A DNA stretch of 31,040 bases, from contig CAZYPH010000015.1 in NCBI GenBank assembly GCA_964649095.1, positions 1 through 31,040 on the forward strand, read 5' to 3'. The position numbers and the translations under genes are program-made. This DNA is from CAZYPH01 sp964649095. Lineage in GTDB: Bacteria; Bdellovibrionota; UBA1018; UBA923. Of the stretch, positions 16,183 to 23,615 are shown one piece after another (within the stretch, counting starts at the first letter, position 1; each line of letters opens with the position of its first letter). Under the pieces are notes generated by a model. That model worked only from the letters and a program-made list of their open reading frames with translations, searched no databases and was not told the DNA's origin.

Positions 16183-16983
16183 CTACTTAGCAGCTGCTGG
16201 CGTACGCACCACCCTTGATAAATCATTTCCCAAAACGTCGGCCACCGAGACGGCTGGTATATTCGTACGCTCAGTATCGTCGTTATTGCGAAGCATCACA
16301 CCGATACGCGAGCTATTGTCGCGTATATACGCAATCGTTAATGCCATTGAAGGGTCAACCTCAATGGTTATCGTGTTGTAATTGCGTTCGATATTTAGGT
16401 TTCTAACAATCTCTTTATTCTCAACGTCATCTTTTTCTACTTTGCGTGGAGCCTGTGTCGTGACGTATTCCCCAACGGCTAGAATCGGAATATCTTGTGC
16501 AATGATTTTTGTTAATCCCTGACCGCGGCTTGCGTTTGGTGGATCAATCGTAGCAATCAAATCGATACGGTCACCTGGTTTAAGCAAACGATTGACGCCG
16601 GTATTGTCATCAACAGGAATCGAAATAGCGCGTTTACCTGGCGTTACCTGTTTTGAAAGACCCGTACGAATACCGGGTTCTGTAATTTTATTAAGTGTAA
16701 TCTGCTCGCCCGCACGAATAGGCACGGTGGCAATAAAGCCTTTTACTTCGTCTTTAGTACGCGTAGCACCCGGCTCTATAAACCGTTTTGGTTTAGCGAC
16801 GATCTCAATCATGTTCTCGTGCACCTCACCCAAAATCGGTATGTCTTTTTTTGCAATCACTACCGCAGTTTCAGTGCCATACTTCGCTTTGATCTCTTCT
16901 TCTTTAGAAGTGATAAACGAGTAGATCATGAAAACGGCCATTCCGGCTAAAGCTAGTGATATTGTAAAAGCCTTATTGTTCAT
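16183..16983 (-). CDS. cpaB: Tad pilus assembly protein CpaB/RcpC
   Basis: A 266-residue periplasmic protein anchored by one N-terminal membrane segment (FTISLALAGMAVFMIYSFI). A SAF-type domain follows (AVVIAKKDIPILGEVHENMIEI, GFIATVPIRAGEQITLNKI), then the RcpC/CpaB domain (AISIPVDDNTGVNRLLKPGDRIDLIATID). In Tad systems CpaB works with the secretin. ATG 16983 is preferred to the adjacent GTG 16986. No good ribosome binding site is visible, and a gap of 65 bases separates it from the upstream prepilin gene, which leaves room for weak internal regulation. Confidence 0.92.
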   Translation of the reverse strand: MNNKAFTISLALAGMAVFMIYSFITSKEEEIKAKYGTETAVVIAKKDIPILGEVHENMIEIVAKPKRFIEPGATRTKDEVKGFIATVPIRAGEQITLNKITEPGIRTGLSKQVTPGKRAISIPVDDNTGVNRLLKPGDRIDLIATIDPPNASRGQGLTKIIAQDIPILAVGEYVTTQAPRKVEKDDVENKEIVRNLNIERNYNTITIEVDPSMALTIAYIRDNSSRIGVMLRNNDDTERTNIPAVSVADVLGNDLSRVVRTPAAAK

Positions 16984-17048
16984 CACTAGAACTATCGACA
17001 GGTTGTGAGGGGAACTAGATGGGAAATTTTCTCAAGAGCAAAGACTAC

Positions 17049-17567
17049 CTACAACGCACAGAATCTCGGCTGCCCCATTCCATAAAAATTATCGGGCATA
17101 TTATTCTCAGACAAATAACGACTACCCGTGGTACCGAGGGGTGGCGTGCAAACAAACGATGTAATACGAATACGCACATTTTGCCTACGGGAGACTAGCC
17201 CTGGCGTCTCATCTTCTGGCGGTGGGCGGCCATGACCAATCTTTATAGTTAGGGCCCGAGGAGACTCATTGCCTCGGTCTTCCCCTGGGCGTTCGTCCAT
17301 ACCAATCCAAAAACGTGTCATAAACGACCCATCGGCACGATTTAAAAAGCCTGAACGGGGATAATAACGATTATTAAAAAACAGATAGAACATTCTATTT
17401 CTAGTATATTTTAAATTCACTATACCTGAATTTACGACAATATTACTTTGGACCAAAAAATAGATCATACCCACAAGTATCGGTACGAGAAAAGCAAACT
17501 CCACCATACTTTGGCCACGTTGTTTAATCGCTATCGGCAATTTCAGCCGGTTATTTTTAACAGCCAT
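17049..17567 (-). CDS. tadE: TadE-like minor prepilin 2
   Basis: A 172-residue protein with the class III prepilin signature G18-QSMVEF followed by a hydrophobic stretch (AFLVPILVGMIYFLV). The predicted cut is after G18, leaving Glu at +5. The C-terminal part, with TRFWIGMDERPGEDRGNESPRA and a late Cys pair (FVCTPP, RFCAL), is not recognised. TadE/TadF are pseudopilins processed by the same peptidase as Flp and needed for pilus formation. ATG 17567 overlaps the upstream gene by 11 bases; the longer frame needs TTG at 17588. Confidence 0.82.
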   Translation of the reverse strand: MAVKNNRLKLPIAIKQRGQSMVEFAFLVPILVGMIYFLVQSNIVVNSGIVNLKYTRNRMFYLFFNNRYYPRSGFLNRADGSFMTRFWIGMDERPGEDRGNESPRALTIKIGHGRPPPEDETPGLVSRRQNVRIRITSFVCTPPLGTTGSRYLSENNMPDNFYGMGQPRFCAL

Positions 17568-18147
17568 TGTCGTACCGTGCCATTCCAATCCGAAACTGAT
17601 TGGCCTGTTTACTAAGATTCATTTCACAATCGGCTTGCGTGGGCTCACGACCAAGCCAGCTTTGTGATTCTAACTGCACCTGATTAGCTGCTCCACGGGC
17701 GGCCCCAGGCAGGACGGGAATCATGTGCATCTTAACCGAAAATGTAAACTTCACCCCCTGCTGCCAGTTATGCGGCCATGACTGAGCAGTAGCATTCGCC
17801 ACACGCGGGCCCTTGCCTACAAACACACCAGCCAAGTCACCCTCGCCTTCGCGTGTGTAAATAATGTTACGGAAACGATTGTTGCCATTACGAAATAGAA
17901 ATTTTTCTAGATACTGATTGGCCGCCTCGACCTGAAACGCCTCTGTAAGATGGGCTGACTGGTACGCTCGCGCCGCCATAAACGTGGCGTACTGAATATA
18001 GTTGGCAACGCCCATACCCAAACTCAGTCGCACCATTAGAAAAAATAACGTCGTAAATCCTAATAACGCCGTTAGAAACTCAACAAAACTTTGCCCCGAC
18101 TGATTGTGTTTACTGCCCGATCGCATAATAAGTTTCGCGCTCTGCAT
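17557..18147 (-). CDS. tadE: TadE-like minor prepilin 1
   Basis: A 196-residue protein with prepilin signature G18-QSFVEF and a hydrophobic helix (LTALLGFTTLFFLMVRLSLG). The predicted cut is after G18. The mature part has two late Cys (QADCEMNL and the terminal YDNGC). It fits the TadE/TadF pseudopilin group by signature, size and position. Its start shares one base with the stop of the upstream gene (TAATG at 18149-18145), so translation is probably coupled. Confidence 0.82.
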   Translation of the reverse strand: MQSAKLIMRSGSKHNQSGQSFVEFLTALLGFTTLFFLMVRLSLGMGVANYIQYATFMAARAYQSAHLTEAFQVEAANQYLEKFLFRNGNNRFRNIIYTREGEGDLAGVFVGKGPRVANATAQSWPHNWQQGVKFTFSVKMHMIPVLPGAARGAANQVQLESQSWLGREPTQADCEMNLSKQANQFRIGMARYDNGC

Positions 18148-18452
18148 TATTTGCGTCCAAACATTTTAAAATTGCCACCACCGGGCAGCGACGGGTGGCG
18201 TGATGGCGTACCGTTACACGGCGGATTTGGATCGCCGTCTTCACCACAAGCCTTGGGGTCACCATATTTATAAGCCAATACGAAATCACGACGAATAGGT
18301 GTTTCTACGCTTCGAAATATGCGCGGCGAAAAGCGCCCTAAAAGAGCGCCTAACCCACTAATAACCAGCAACAACAAAACATATTCAACAAGACTCTGAC
18401 CTTGGCGTTGAGGCCCAAATGTAGACAATTGTTTTGTTTTATTGGATAGCAT
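18147..18452 (-). CDS. Flp-like prepilin with a long Gly/Pro-rich C terminus
   Basis: A 101-residue protein with signature G18-QSLVEY, the Flp-type Glu-Tyr pair, then VLLLLVISGLGALLG. It is longer than the two Flp pilins of the operon and carries an extra C-terminal domain with two Cys (DPKACGEDGDPNPPC) and a Gly/Pro-rich end. It may be a minor or tip subunit; this is inference. ATG 18452 overlaps the prepilin peptidase gene by 14 bases. The longer frame would need TTG at 18461. Confidence 0.78.
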   Translation of the reverse strand: MLSNKTKQLSTFGPQRQGQSLVEYVLLLLVISGLGALLGRFSPRIFRSVETPIRRDFVLAYKYGDPKACGEDGDPNPPCNGTPSRHPSLPGGGNFKMFGRK

Positions 18453-19011
18453 TCCATCCAATTATAAATAAATTTAATTTAGAAACAATAAAACCAATAA
18501 ATAAAGCAAACGCCATCGGCGCTTTCGTTTTATGGGTAAACGTAACCGACACCGCCACACCGCGATGAAATTGCCTTAGAAACGCTTCAATGCCCATGCG
18601 CCTGAGGTCAGAAAAAAATGACTTTAGCTTTTTTTCTTTTAGCAAAATCACAACGCCTACAGCACAGAAGGCGATTAGCACGTACATCTGAAATTCTAAC
18701 CAACGGTGCCAATCAAAAAGAGTCGACAGCATTGCGGCCAACTTAAGGTCACCACCACCCACAATGCGCAGTTGAAAGAAGATACCGTAGACCAGCAAAC
18801 AAAGTGCTAAAGTCACGCCTACATCGTTAAACGTATAGGCCGATGACGCAATCGAACCTAGAAACAAAAATACGAATCCAGGAATTGTAATAATATTATA
18901 TATTTTTCTATATTTAAAATCGGTGAGAACACACAAAAGCGTTAAGGCAGCGGCAATTACGTGGAGTACAACTACGGGCAGAGTCTGTTGCACATCTACC
19001 ACGTCAGGCAT
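18439..19011 (-). CDS. cpaA: Tad-type prepilin peptidase TadV/CpaA
   Basis: A 190-residue polytopic membrane aspartyl protease of the A24 family. It removes the leader of Flp and TadE/F prepilins. The two catalytic Asp are D31 (TDFKYRKIYN) and D88 in the GxGD motif (VGGGDLKLAAML). It lacks the N-methyltransferase domain of PilD-type enzymes, as usual for TadV. ATG 19011 is chosen because GGGAG lies 11 bases upstream and the gap to the previous stop is 5 bases; the longer frame would start at GTG 19029. It stands between the pilin genes it serves. Confidence 0.93.
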   Translation of the reverse strand: MPDVVDVQQTLPVVVLHVIAAALTLLCVLTDFKYRKIYNIITIPGFVFLFLGSIASSAYTFNDVGVTLALCLLVYGIFFQLRIVGGGDLKLAAMLSTLFDWHRWLEFQMYVLIAFCAVGVVILLKEKKLKSFFSDLRRMGIEAFLRQFHRGVAVSVTFTHKTKAPMAFALFIGFIVSKLNLFIIGWNAIQ

Positions 19012-19016
19012 TTTCG

Positions 19017-19214
19017 TCAGTTCTCCCACATCGAATCAGCTTCGACAAAACCACCACTCACTAAATCTTTCTCTAATTCGGCTGAAAAACGCAGCATGCT
19101 ATCAGCAAAAATCCCACGAAAGGCGGTTGAAACACCCAAACTCACCATAGCGGCGAGGCCTATTAGGATGGCGTATTCGACGGTGGCTTGGCCAGCAGTC
19201 ATTTTGTGTTTCAT
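19017..19214 (-). CDS. flp: Flp-type pilin 2
   Basis: A 65-residue prepilin with a very short leader: predicted cut after G8 (AG-QATVEYAILIGL), Glu +5 and Tyr +6 as in Flp. The hydrophobic helix AILIGLAAMVSLGVS is followed by an acidic C-terminal helix (FSAELEKDLVSGGFVEADSMWEN). It lies two bases after flp1, so the two are co-translated from the same promoter. It could be a minor component or an alternative fibre subunit. Confidence 0.88.
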   Translation of the reverse strand: MKHKMTAGQATVEYAILIGLAAMVSLGVSTAFRGIFADSMLRFSAELEKDLVSGGFVEADSMWEN

Positions 19215-19216
19215 TC

Positions 19217-19432
19217 CTATTGCGAGGCACTATCAATTTGCTGTTGGGTGGAATCAAACGCCGCATTCATAATTCGTTCAATACGGGTCTTTAAAGTACC
19301 ACCTACCGACTTGACCGCCATAACGACGAACAACAATAGTAACGCGTACTCTAAAGTAGTTTGTCCGTCTTCTTCTGACCAAACTCTCTTTACAAACGTC
19401 TTTGCTGAATTGATTACTGTTATTCGCTCCAT
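19217..19432 (-). CDS. flp: Flp-type pilin 1, likely the major subunit
   Basis: A 71-residue prepilin: leader of 23 residues ending in EEDG, predicted cut after G23, then QTTLEYALLLLFVVMAVKSVGG with Glu +5 and Tyr +6. The C terminus is a short amphipathic helix. It is first behind a strong promoter (19457-19486) and has GGGGA before ATG 19432, both fitting a highly expressed fibre subunit. Whether flp1 or flp2 dominates the fibre cannot be told from sequence. Confidence 0.92.
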   Translation of the reverse strand: MERITVINSAKTFVKRVWSEEDGQTTLEYALLLLFVVMAVKSVGGTLKTRIERIMNAAFDSTQQQIDSASQ

Positions 19433-19456
19433 AAAAAAGTCCCCAAACCTTCTTAA

Positions 19457-19486
19457 ATTGTACGTTCCACACTATTTTTAAGTCAA
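19457..19486 (-). promoter_or_regulatory. Strong sigma70-type promoter of the flp operon
   Basis: On the minus strand TTGACT (19486-19481) and TACAAT (19462-19457) are 18 bases apart; each matches consensus at 5 of 6 positions, in AT-rich DNA. Transcription would start near 19450, leaving a leader of about 18 bases before flp1. It divides the minus-strand block into an upstream tadC/FHA/PP2C unit and the pilin/secretin unit. Confidence 0.7.
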
Positions 19487-19519
19487 TTAAACTATTTTTA
19501 TTTAATTAAGTTATTAATA

Positions 19520-20329
19520 TTAAATAAAAAATATTGATACTAATGTTCTGTCATCTTCCCCATTCTTATCGCGCGCAATAGACTCTAATCGTTCGTTAAA
19601 TTGATTTATAACCTTGTCCAACGCATGGGTGTTGGCTTCATTAATCCCCTGAGGGACTTGTGCCAAAAACTGCTGAGCCGCTTGTGATAGATCGCTTTCA
19701 GTCCAGTGGGGGTAAACACCATCGGTACTGAGAACCACCAGATCTCGAGACTCGACTTGTAGCTCTATAAGTTCGGGTTCAACATCTGCAGTCAAACCAT
19801 AGGCATGAGTTGGAATGGCCCACTTAGAACTCCAACTTCCCGGAAAAACCCCACGATAGTGGTTGTACGATTGTGGTCGTATGATTGCCTGAGAGCGACC
19901 ATTCCGAATTAAATACGCACTGCAAGAACCAATATTGCTGAGATATAATTTTGAATTGTCGACCTTTGCGATAGCGGCCGAAGCTCCGCCACGCTGATTA
20001 ATCGATTTCTGTGATTGATTTTTTTTTAATAAACTTTCATTAGCTACTAAGCTAGCGTTTAGAAGCAAGTTTACGTTTTCACCTAAGCCACTGCGATACA
20101 AAAACGGCAATGTTACCTCTTTCTCTTGATTGGCATACAAGTAAAATGACTTTACCGCCTCAGCGAACTCTTTAGCCGCAGCATCGCCAATACCTACACC
20201 ACCGAATCCGTCGATCACACCAAATAGATTTAGTTTAGTGTCATAAAGACAACCATCTTCACATGCTTTTTTTGAAGCACCCATTTTCTGAAGTGTACCC
20301 ACAGCTCGTATAACGGTATTTGCTTTCAT
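19520..20329 (-). CDS. PP2C-family protein phosphatase in the Tad locus
   Basis: A 269-residue cytoplasmic PPM/PP2C phosphatase, a metal-dependent enzyme that removes phosphate from Ser/Thr. Expected metal ligands are present: E24-D25 (CEDG), D40-G41 (VIDGFGG), D203 (LSTDGV) and D259/D260 (GEDDRT), so it looks active. The GGASAAIAKV and LSNIGSCSAYLIRNG segments also fit the fold. ATG 20329 lies 4 bases after the FHA/TPR gene; a longer frame only adds an out-of-frame shadow of that gene. With three FHA proteins upstream it suggests reversible phosphothreonine control of the pilus. No Ser/Thr kinase is in the window. Confidence 0.9.
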   Translation of the reverse strand: MKANTVIRAVGTLQKMGASKKACEDGCLYDTKLNLFGVIDGFGGVGIGDAAAKEFAEAVKSFYLYANQEKEVTLPFLYRSGLGENVNLLLNASLVANESLLKKNQSQKSINQRGGASAAIAKVDNSKLYLSNIGSCSAYLIRNGRSQAIIRPQSYNHYRGVFPGSWSSKWAIPTHAYGLTADVEPELIELQVESRDLVVLSTDGVYPHWTESDLSQAAQQFLAQVPQGINEANTHALDKVINQFNERLESIARDKNGEDDRTLVSIFFI

Positions 20330-20333
20330 GTTG

Positions 20334-22601
20334 CTATTTACCCATAAACTCTTTCGGCAGTGGGTCGCCATCTGCATTCTGTGCAGCGGCTGCCTTCTTC
20401 GAGGCAATACCCCTGTCCATAAACTCATAACGTTTACCCTTACGCGTGCACATGCCGTAATATTTTGACTCACTCAAGCCTTTAACGGGTTTTGCAATAT
20501 CGGCACACTCTGAATAACGAACTCGGGCTGTAGCATAATCACTCATGGTCTCAGCCAAAAGCGCCTCGATAAATAGTGATTTTGCTATACTACTCACTTG
20601 CGCAGTCACTTTATCTAACTGCGAACGAGCATACTTGTGATTTGGATCAATCTTTAAAATGGCCGCATACTGGTCGCGCGCGATAGCAAAGTCAGACGAC
20701 TCAAAGGCCTTATCACCTTCGCGAATTAATGGATTGATTTCATTATCTAACGCGGCTTGAATGTCCGACAGACTTTTCTGTACACGATCACTAACCGACT
20801 TCTCAGAACCATGAAGGCGGCGGATTTCTACATACTCACCTCGAGCGGCGAGCCACTTTTTGGCATCAAAGAGCCCCTTGGCTTTGGCAAAAGCATCGGC
20901 AATCTGTTTTTGATATGCTTCAGCTTTTTGTTTTGCTTCGAAGGCGATCTGCCGATCAATAATGCGCTTCTGTAGAATTTCTCTCAGCCGACTAATTGCT
21001 GGGTTTTCAGGGTCGCGTTCTAAAATTTTTGCAAATACTTCGTTAGCTAGCTGCGTATTGTCCTCAGCTACAGCCGCCTCAGCCTGCGCTACCAACTCAC
21101 TAACTTCTTTGCGTAGCCGCTCTTCGGTTTCTCGCCGTTTTCTCTCTTCTTCGTTGGCCTTCAGAATATCAATCGACCTCTGCGCAAAGGCCCGAATCTC
21201 TTTCGCGTCTTTGTAGCCGTTAGGCAGAATCTGTAGCACTTTATCAATTTCGTAGATCGATCGTTCGTATTCTTTATTTTTATAGAGATCAAAAGCGAAG
21301 TTATACGTATTCTCAACAAACTGGCGCTTTTCTAAAGGCAGTTTCATGAACGATGCTGATGCCGGATCTGACCGTGCAGCCTGGCTTTGTTTCTGGGCTG
21401 CCTTTTTCTTCTCAGCATCGTCTTGTTCGACAAACCATAAAAGTGCCAGTCCGATAGCTGCCACAATCATCAATCGCCGAGCTTTTGGTTGGCGTTTAAA
21501 CTTTGCTAACAACGATTCTCGACCAGGTTTTTTTTCCGCAGTATTTTCACCCAATCCATTGGCACCTGGAATGGCCTGATCATAAAGCCCAAGCGGATCT
21601 AAAGCGATACCAGGATTTGTATTCTGCGAGCCAATGCCAGCATCATACGTCAAAGGCTCACCCTGTAGGGCCTCTATGGCCTGCGCATCTGGTCTATAGA
21701 AATCATCTTGAGACTCTAAATATTCTTTATTGAGTATTTTAATTTTGAATTCGGTATCAGCAATACGAATGATATCATCACCTGTAAGCTGAAAATTAGT
21801 AATCTTATCGCCGTTAATGTAGGTACCGTTCGAAGACCCGAGGTCATTGGCGACATAGTGCGCCCCAACACGCTTTAACACCAGGTGTTTGCGTGAGGCC
21901 TTTTCGTCATTTAGAACGACATCGCAATCACTACTGCGACCGATTGATATCTCCGCACCATCTAACTCGTACTCTTCCTTCTGAGCCGCGTCTGGCGGAA
22001 AGAAAATCCGCACCAATGTTTTCGTGACATCTAACGCCGAAGTTTTCTCAGACTCACCATCACCACTGACGTTAAAATCCTGAAACTGTCCCAGATCAAC
22101 GGCAGCCTCTTGTGGCGTGTCACCACCTTGGTCACTTTCTAATGGCGCCACTGAGGGCTCGGGCGGCGGGCTATCGCTATTTAATTCTGGAGCCTCGGCC
22201 ATGAGATTATCTTCAACTGGGGGCTCGGCCTGAGGTGTCTTGTCGGAACCTTCGGGCTCTGGCTTCGAACTCTGTGCAAAAAAGGTATCAGTTCCAACAG
22301 CAACCGAAACGCCACCTTCTAAAGAAAGTTCATAGTCTTGAACTTTTATGACATCACCCAAACTCAGAACAGCTTCATCAATTTCTTTGCCATTGAGAGT
22401 CAATCTACCAAACTTACTCTCACGTTTTACCGATACTTTATCGTTCAGAAACCCAAAACGAGCGTGCTGACGGCCGATCGAACGATCGACTACTCTTAGG
22501 TCACAGCTTTCGTCACGACCAAAATAGAACTCAGACTTTTCATTTTTTGAAAAGTCTAAGGCCGAGACTTCATTTCCTAGGTGACGCAAACGTAGAATCA
22601 T
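20334..22601 (-). CDS. Double-FHA membrane protein with TPR-like C-terminal region
   Basis: A 755-residue protein. FHA1 (about 1-100) is degenerate: R29 and H46 remain, but the usual Ser is G43 and the usual Asn is F64. FHA2 (about 205-295) is canonical: SIGRSSDCD, ASRKH, DLGSSNGTYING. A Pro/Glu-rich linker joins them. One membrane segment (RLMIVAAIGLALLWFVE, about 380-400) is followed by a long helical part with TPR-like units (YNFAFDLYKNKEYERSIYEIDKVLQILPNG, FAIARDQYAAILKIDPNHKYARSQL) and coiled-coil Glu/Lys/Arg stretches. FHA2 should bind phosphothreonine partners in the cytoplasm while the TPR part faces the periplasm. The TPR part could stand in for the missing TadD. Three bases separate it from the upstream gene. 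Confidence 0.88.
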   Translation of the reverse strand: MILRLRHLGNEVSALDFSKNEKSEFYFGRDESCDLRVVDRSIGRQHARFGFLNDKVSVKRESKFGRLTLNGKEIDEAVLSLGDVIKVQDYELSLEGGVSVAVGTDTFFAQSSKPEPEGSDKTPQAEPPVEDNLMAEAPELNSDSPPPEPSVAPLESDQGGDTPQEAAVDLGQFQDFNVSGDGESEKTSALDVTKTLVRIFFPPDAAQKEEYELDGAEISIGRSSDCDVVLNDEKASRKHLVLKRVGAHYVANDLGSSNGTYINGDKITNFQLTGDDIIRIADTEFKIKILNKEYLESQDDFYRPDAQAIEALQGEPLTYDAGIGSQNTNPGIALDPLGLYDQAIPGANGLGENTAEKKPGRESLLAKFKRQPKARRLMIVAAIGLALLWFVEQDDAEKKKAAQKQSQAARSDPASASFMKLPLEKRQFVENTYNFAFDLYKNKEYERSIYEIDKVLQILPNGYKDAKEIRAFAQRSIDILKANEEERKRRETEERLRKEVSELVAQAEAAVAEDNTQLANEVFAKILERDPENPAISRLREILQKRIIDRQIAFEAKQKAEAYQKQIADAFAKAKGLFDAKKWLAARGEYVEIRRLHGSEKSVSDRVQKSLSDIQAALDNEINPLIREGDKAFESSDFAIARDQYAAILKIDPNHKYARSQLDKVTAQVSSIAKSLFIEALLAETMSDYATARVRYSECADIAKPVKGLSESKYYGMCTRKGKRYEFMDRGIASKKAAAAQNADGDPLPKEFMGK

Positions 22602-22604
22602 ATA

Positions 22605-23615
22605 TTAGCTTTTGTTAATGTCTTTAATCTTCTTATCCATGTCGTTAGATTTTTCTTCGGCCTCTTTAAACAAGGGGTTCGTTTGATCAAGAAAGTAAAG
22701 GCGTTTGACCGCATCATAGTTACTCTTCGCTTGCTCATAACGATTGGCATCTTCATTTCTTTTGCCGCGTGCTAAGTAATCTTTGCCCTCACGCTCCATG
22801 GCTTTTTTAGTGCTTTCTAAGTAGACACGAGCCAAGGGGTGCTCAGGATTAATTTGCAACGCAGTATCAAAGGCACTCATTGCACGTAGATAGTTTTTGG
22901 CGCGAAAGTCACGAAAGCCTTCTTTGAAATAGACATCTGAGTTTTTCTGAACCTGAGGGTCCACAGTTGATACACCCACCGATGCCAGACTGCGTTCATT
23001 CTCAATGTCTCGTGGATCTAAATATTGCGATTTTTTAATACGTTGCTTCTGCTCAACCTCTGGCAATAAACCAGCCAAGAGCATGAGACCGCCAAGAATA
23101 AACATGAGTTTTTTGTTCTTCTCGAGAAACGATTCTGTTCTTCGAACTCCAACCTGAGCGTGCGCTGCATTTTGTTTAAGTCCCGGTATCAGACTCTCTA
23201 CTTGTCCCTTATTTAATTCGACCGGAGGGCGCACCAACATCTGCGTTGCACCAGCCCCCTGTACGCTAGTGGCAATGTATTCTAGAATCGTTTCCCCAAT
23301 TGAAAGTTTATCGCCCGGACGCAAAGGATGCATCGCTACAGCGCGGCCATTAACACGCACACCATGAGAACTACCCAAATCACGCACCACACAACTGCCA
23401 TTTGTAAATATAAACTCGGCATGTTTACGTGATGTTTTGAGGTCATTTAAAATCAAATCGTTCTGCTCATCGCGACCCACTGCAACACGGCCTTGCGTGA
23501 CAACATAAACACAATGCAGATCTTTACCCGCCAATACACGTAGCCTAAACAACTCGCTTGGTTGTTTAGGTAGAACACTATTCTTAAATTTTAGAACGCC
23601 TCGTTTTGTGTTCAT
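22605..23615 (-). CDS. FHA-membrane-TPR protein
   Basis: A 336-residue protein. The FHA domain (about 22-115) keeps R48 (VGRDEQND), S62 and H65 (TSRKH), but the Asn of the binding site is replaced by H84 (GSSHG), so phosphothreonine binding is doubtful. One membrane segment (KKLMFILGGLMLLAGLLPEV, about 168-190) is followed by a TPR-like part (YFKEGFRDFRAKNYLRAMSAFDTALQINPEHPLARV) and a Lys/Glu-rich end. The layout parallels the larger protein encoded downstream, so both probably stem from one duplication. ATG 23615 overlaps the upstream stop as ATGA. It is likely a structural adapter between the cytoplasm and the periplasmic pilus base; this is inference. Confidence 0.86.
   Translation of the reverse strand: MNTKRGVLKFKNSVLPKQPSELFRLRVLAGKDLHCVYVVTQGRVAVGRDEQNDLILNDLKTSRKHAEFIFTNGSCVVRDLGSSHGVRVNGRAVAMHPLRPGDKLSIGETILEYIATSVQGAGATQMLVRPPVELNKGQVESLIPGLKQNAAHAQVGVRRTESFLEKNKKLMFILGGLMLLAGLLPEVEQKQRIKKSQYLDPRDIENERSLASVGVSTVDPQVQKNSDVYFKEGFRDFRAKNYLRAMSAFDTALQINPEHPLARVYLESTKKAMEREGKDYLARGKRNEDANRYEQAKSNYDAVKRLYFLDQTNPLFKEAEEKSNDMDKKIKDINKS

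Noticed and set aside
19487..19519. Terminator between the PP2C gene and flp1
   Set aside because: The stretch is almost pure A/T with weak inverted symmetry and no G/C stem, so no terminator can be claimed.
20330..20473. N-terminal extension of the PP2C gene
   Set aside because: It lies in another frame of the FHA/TPR gene, has no domain content, and the PP2C fold begins right after ATG 20329.
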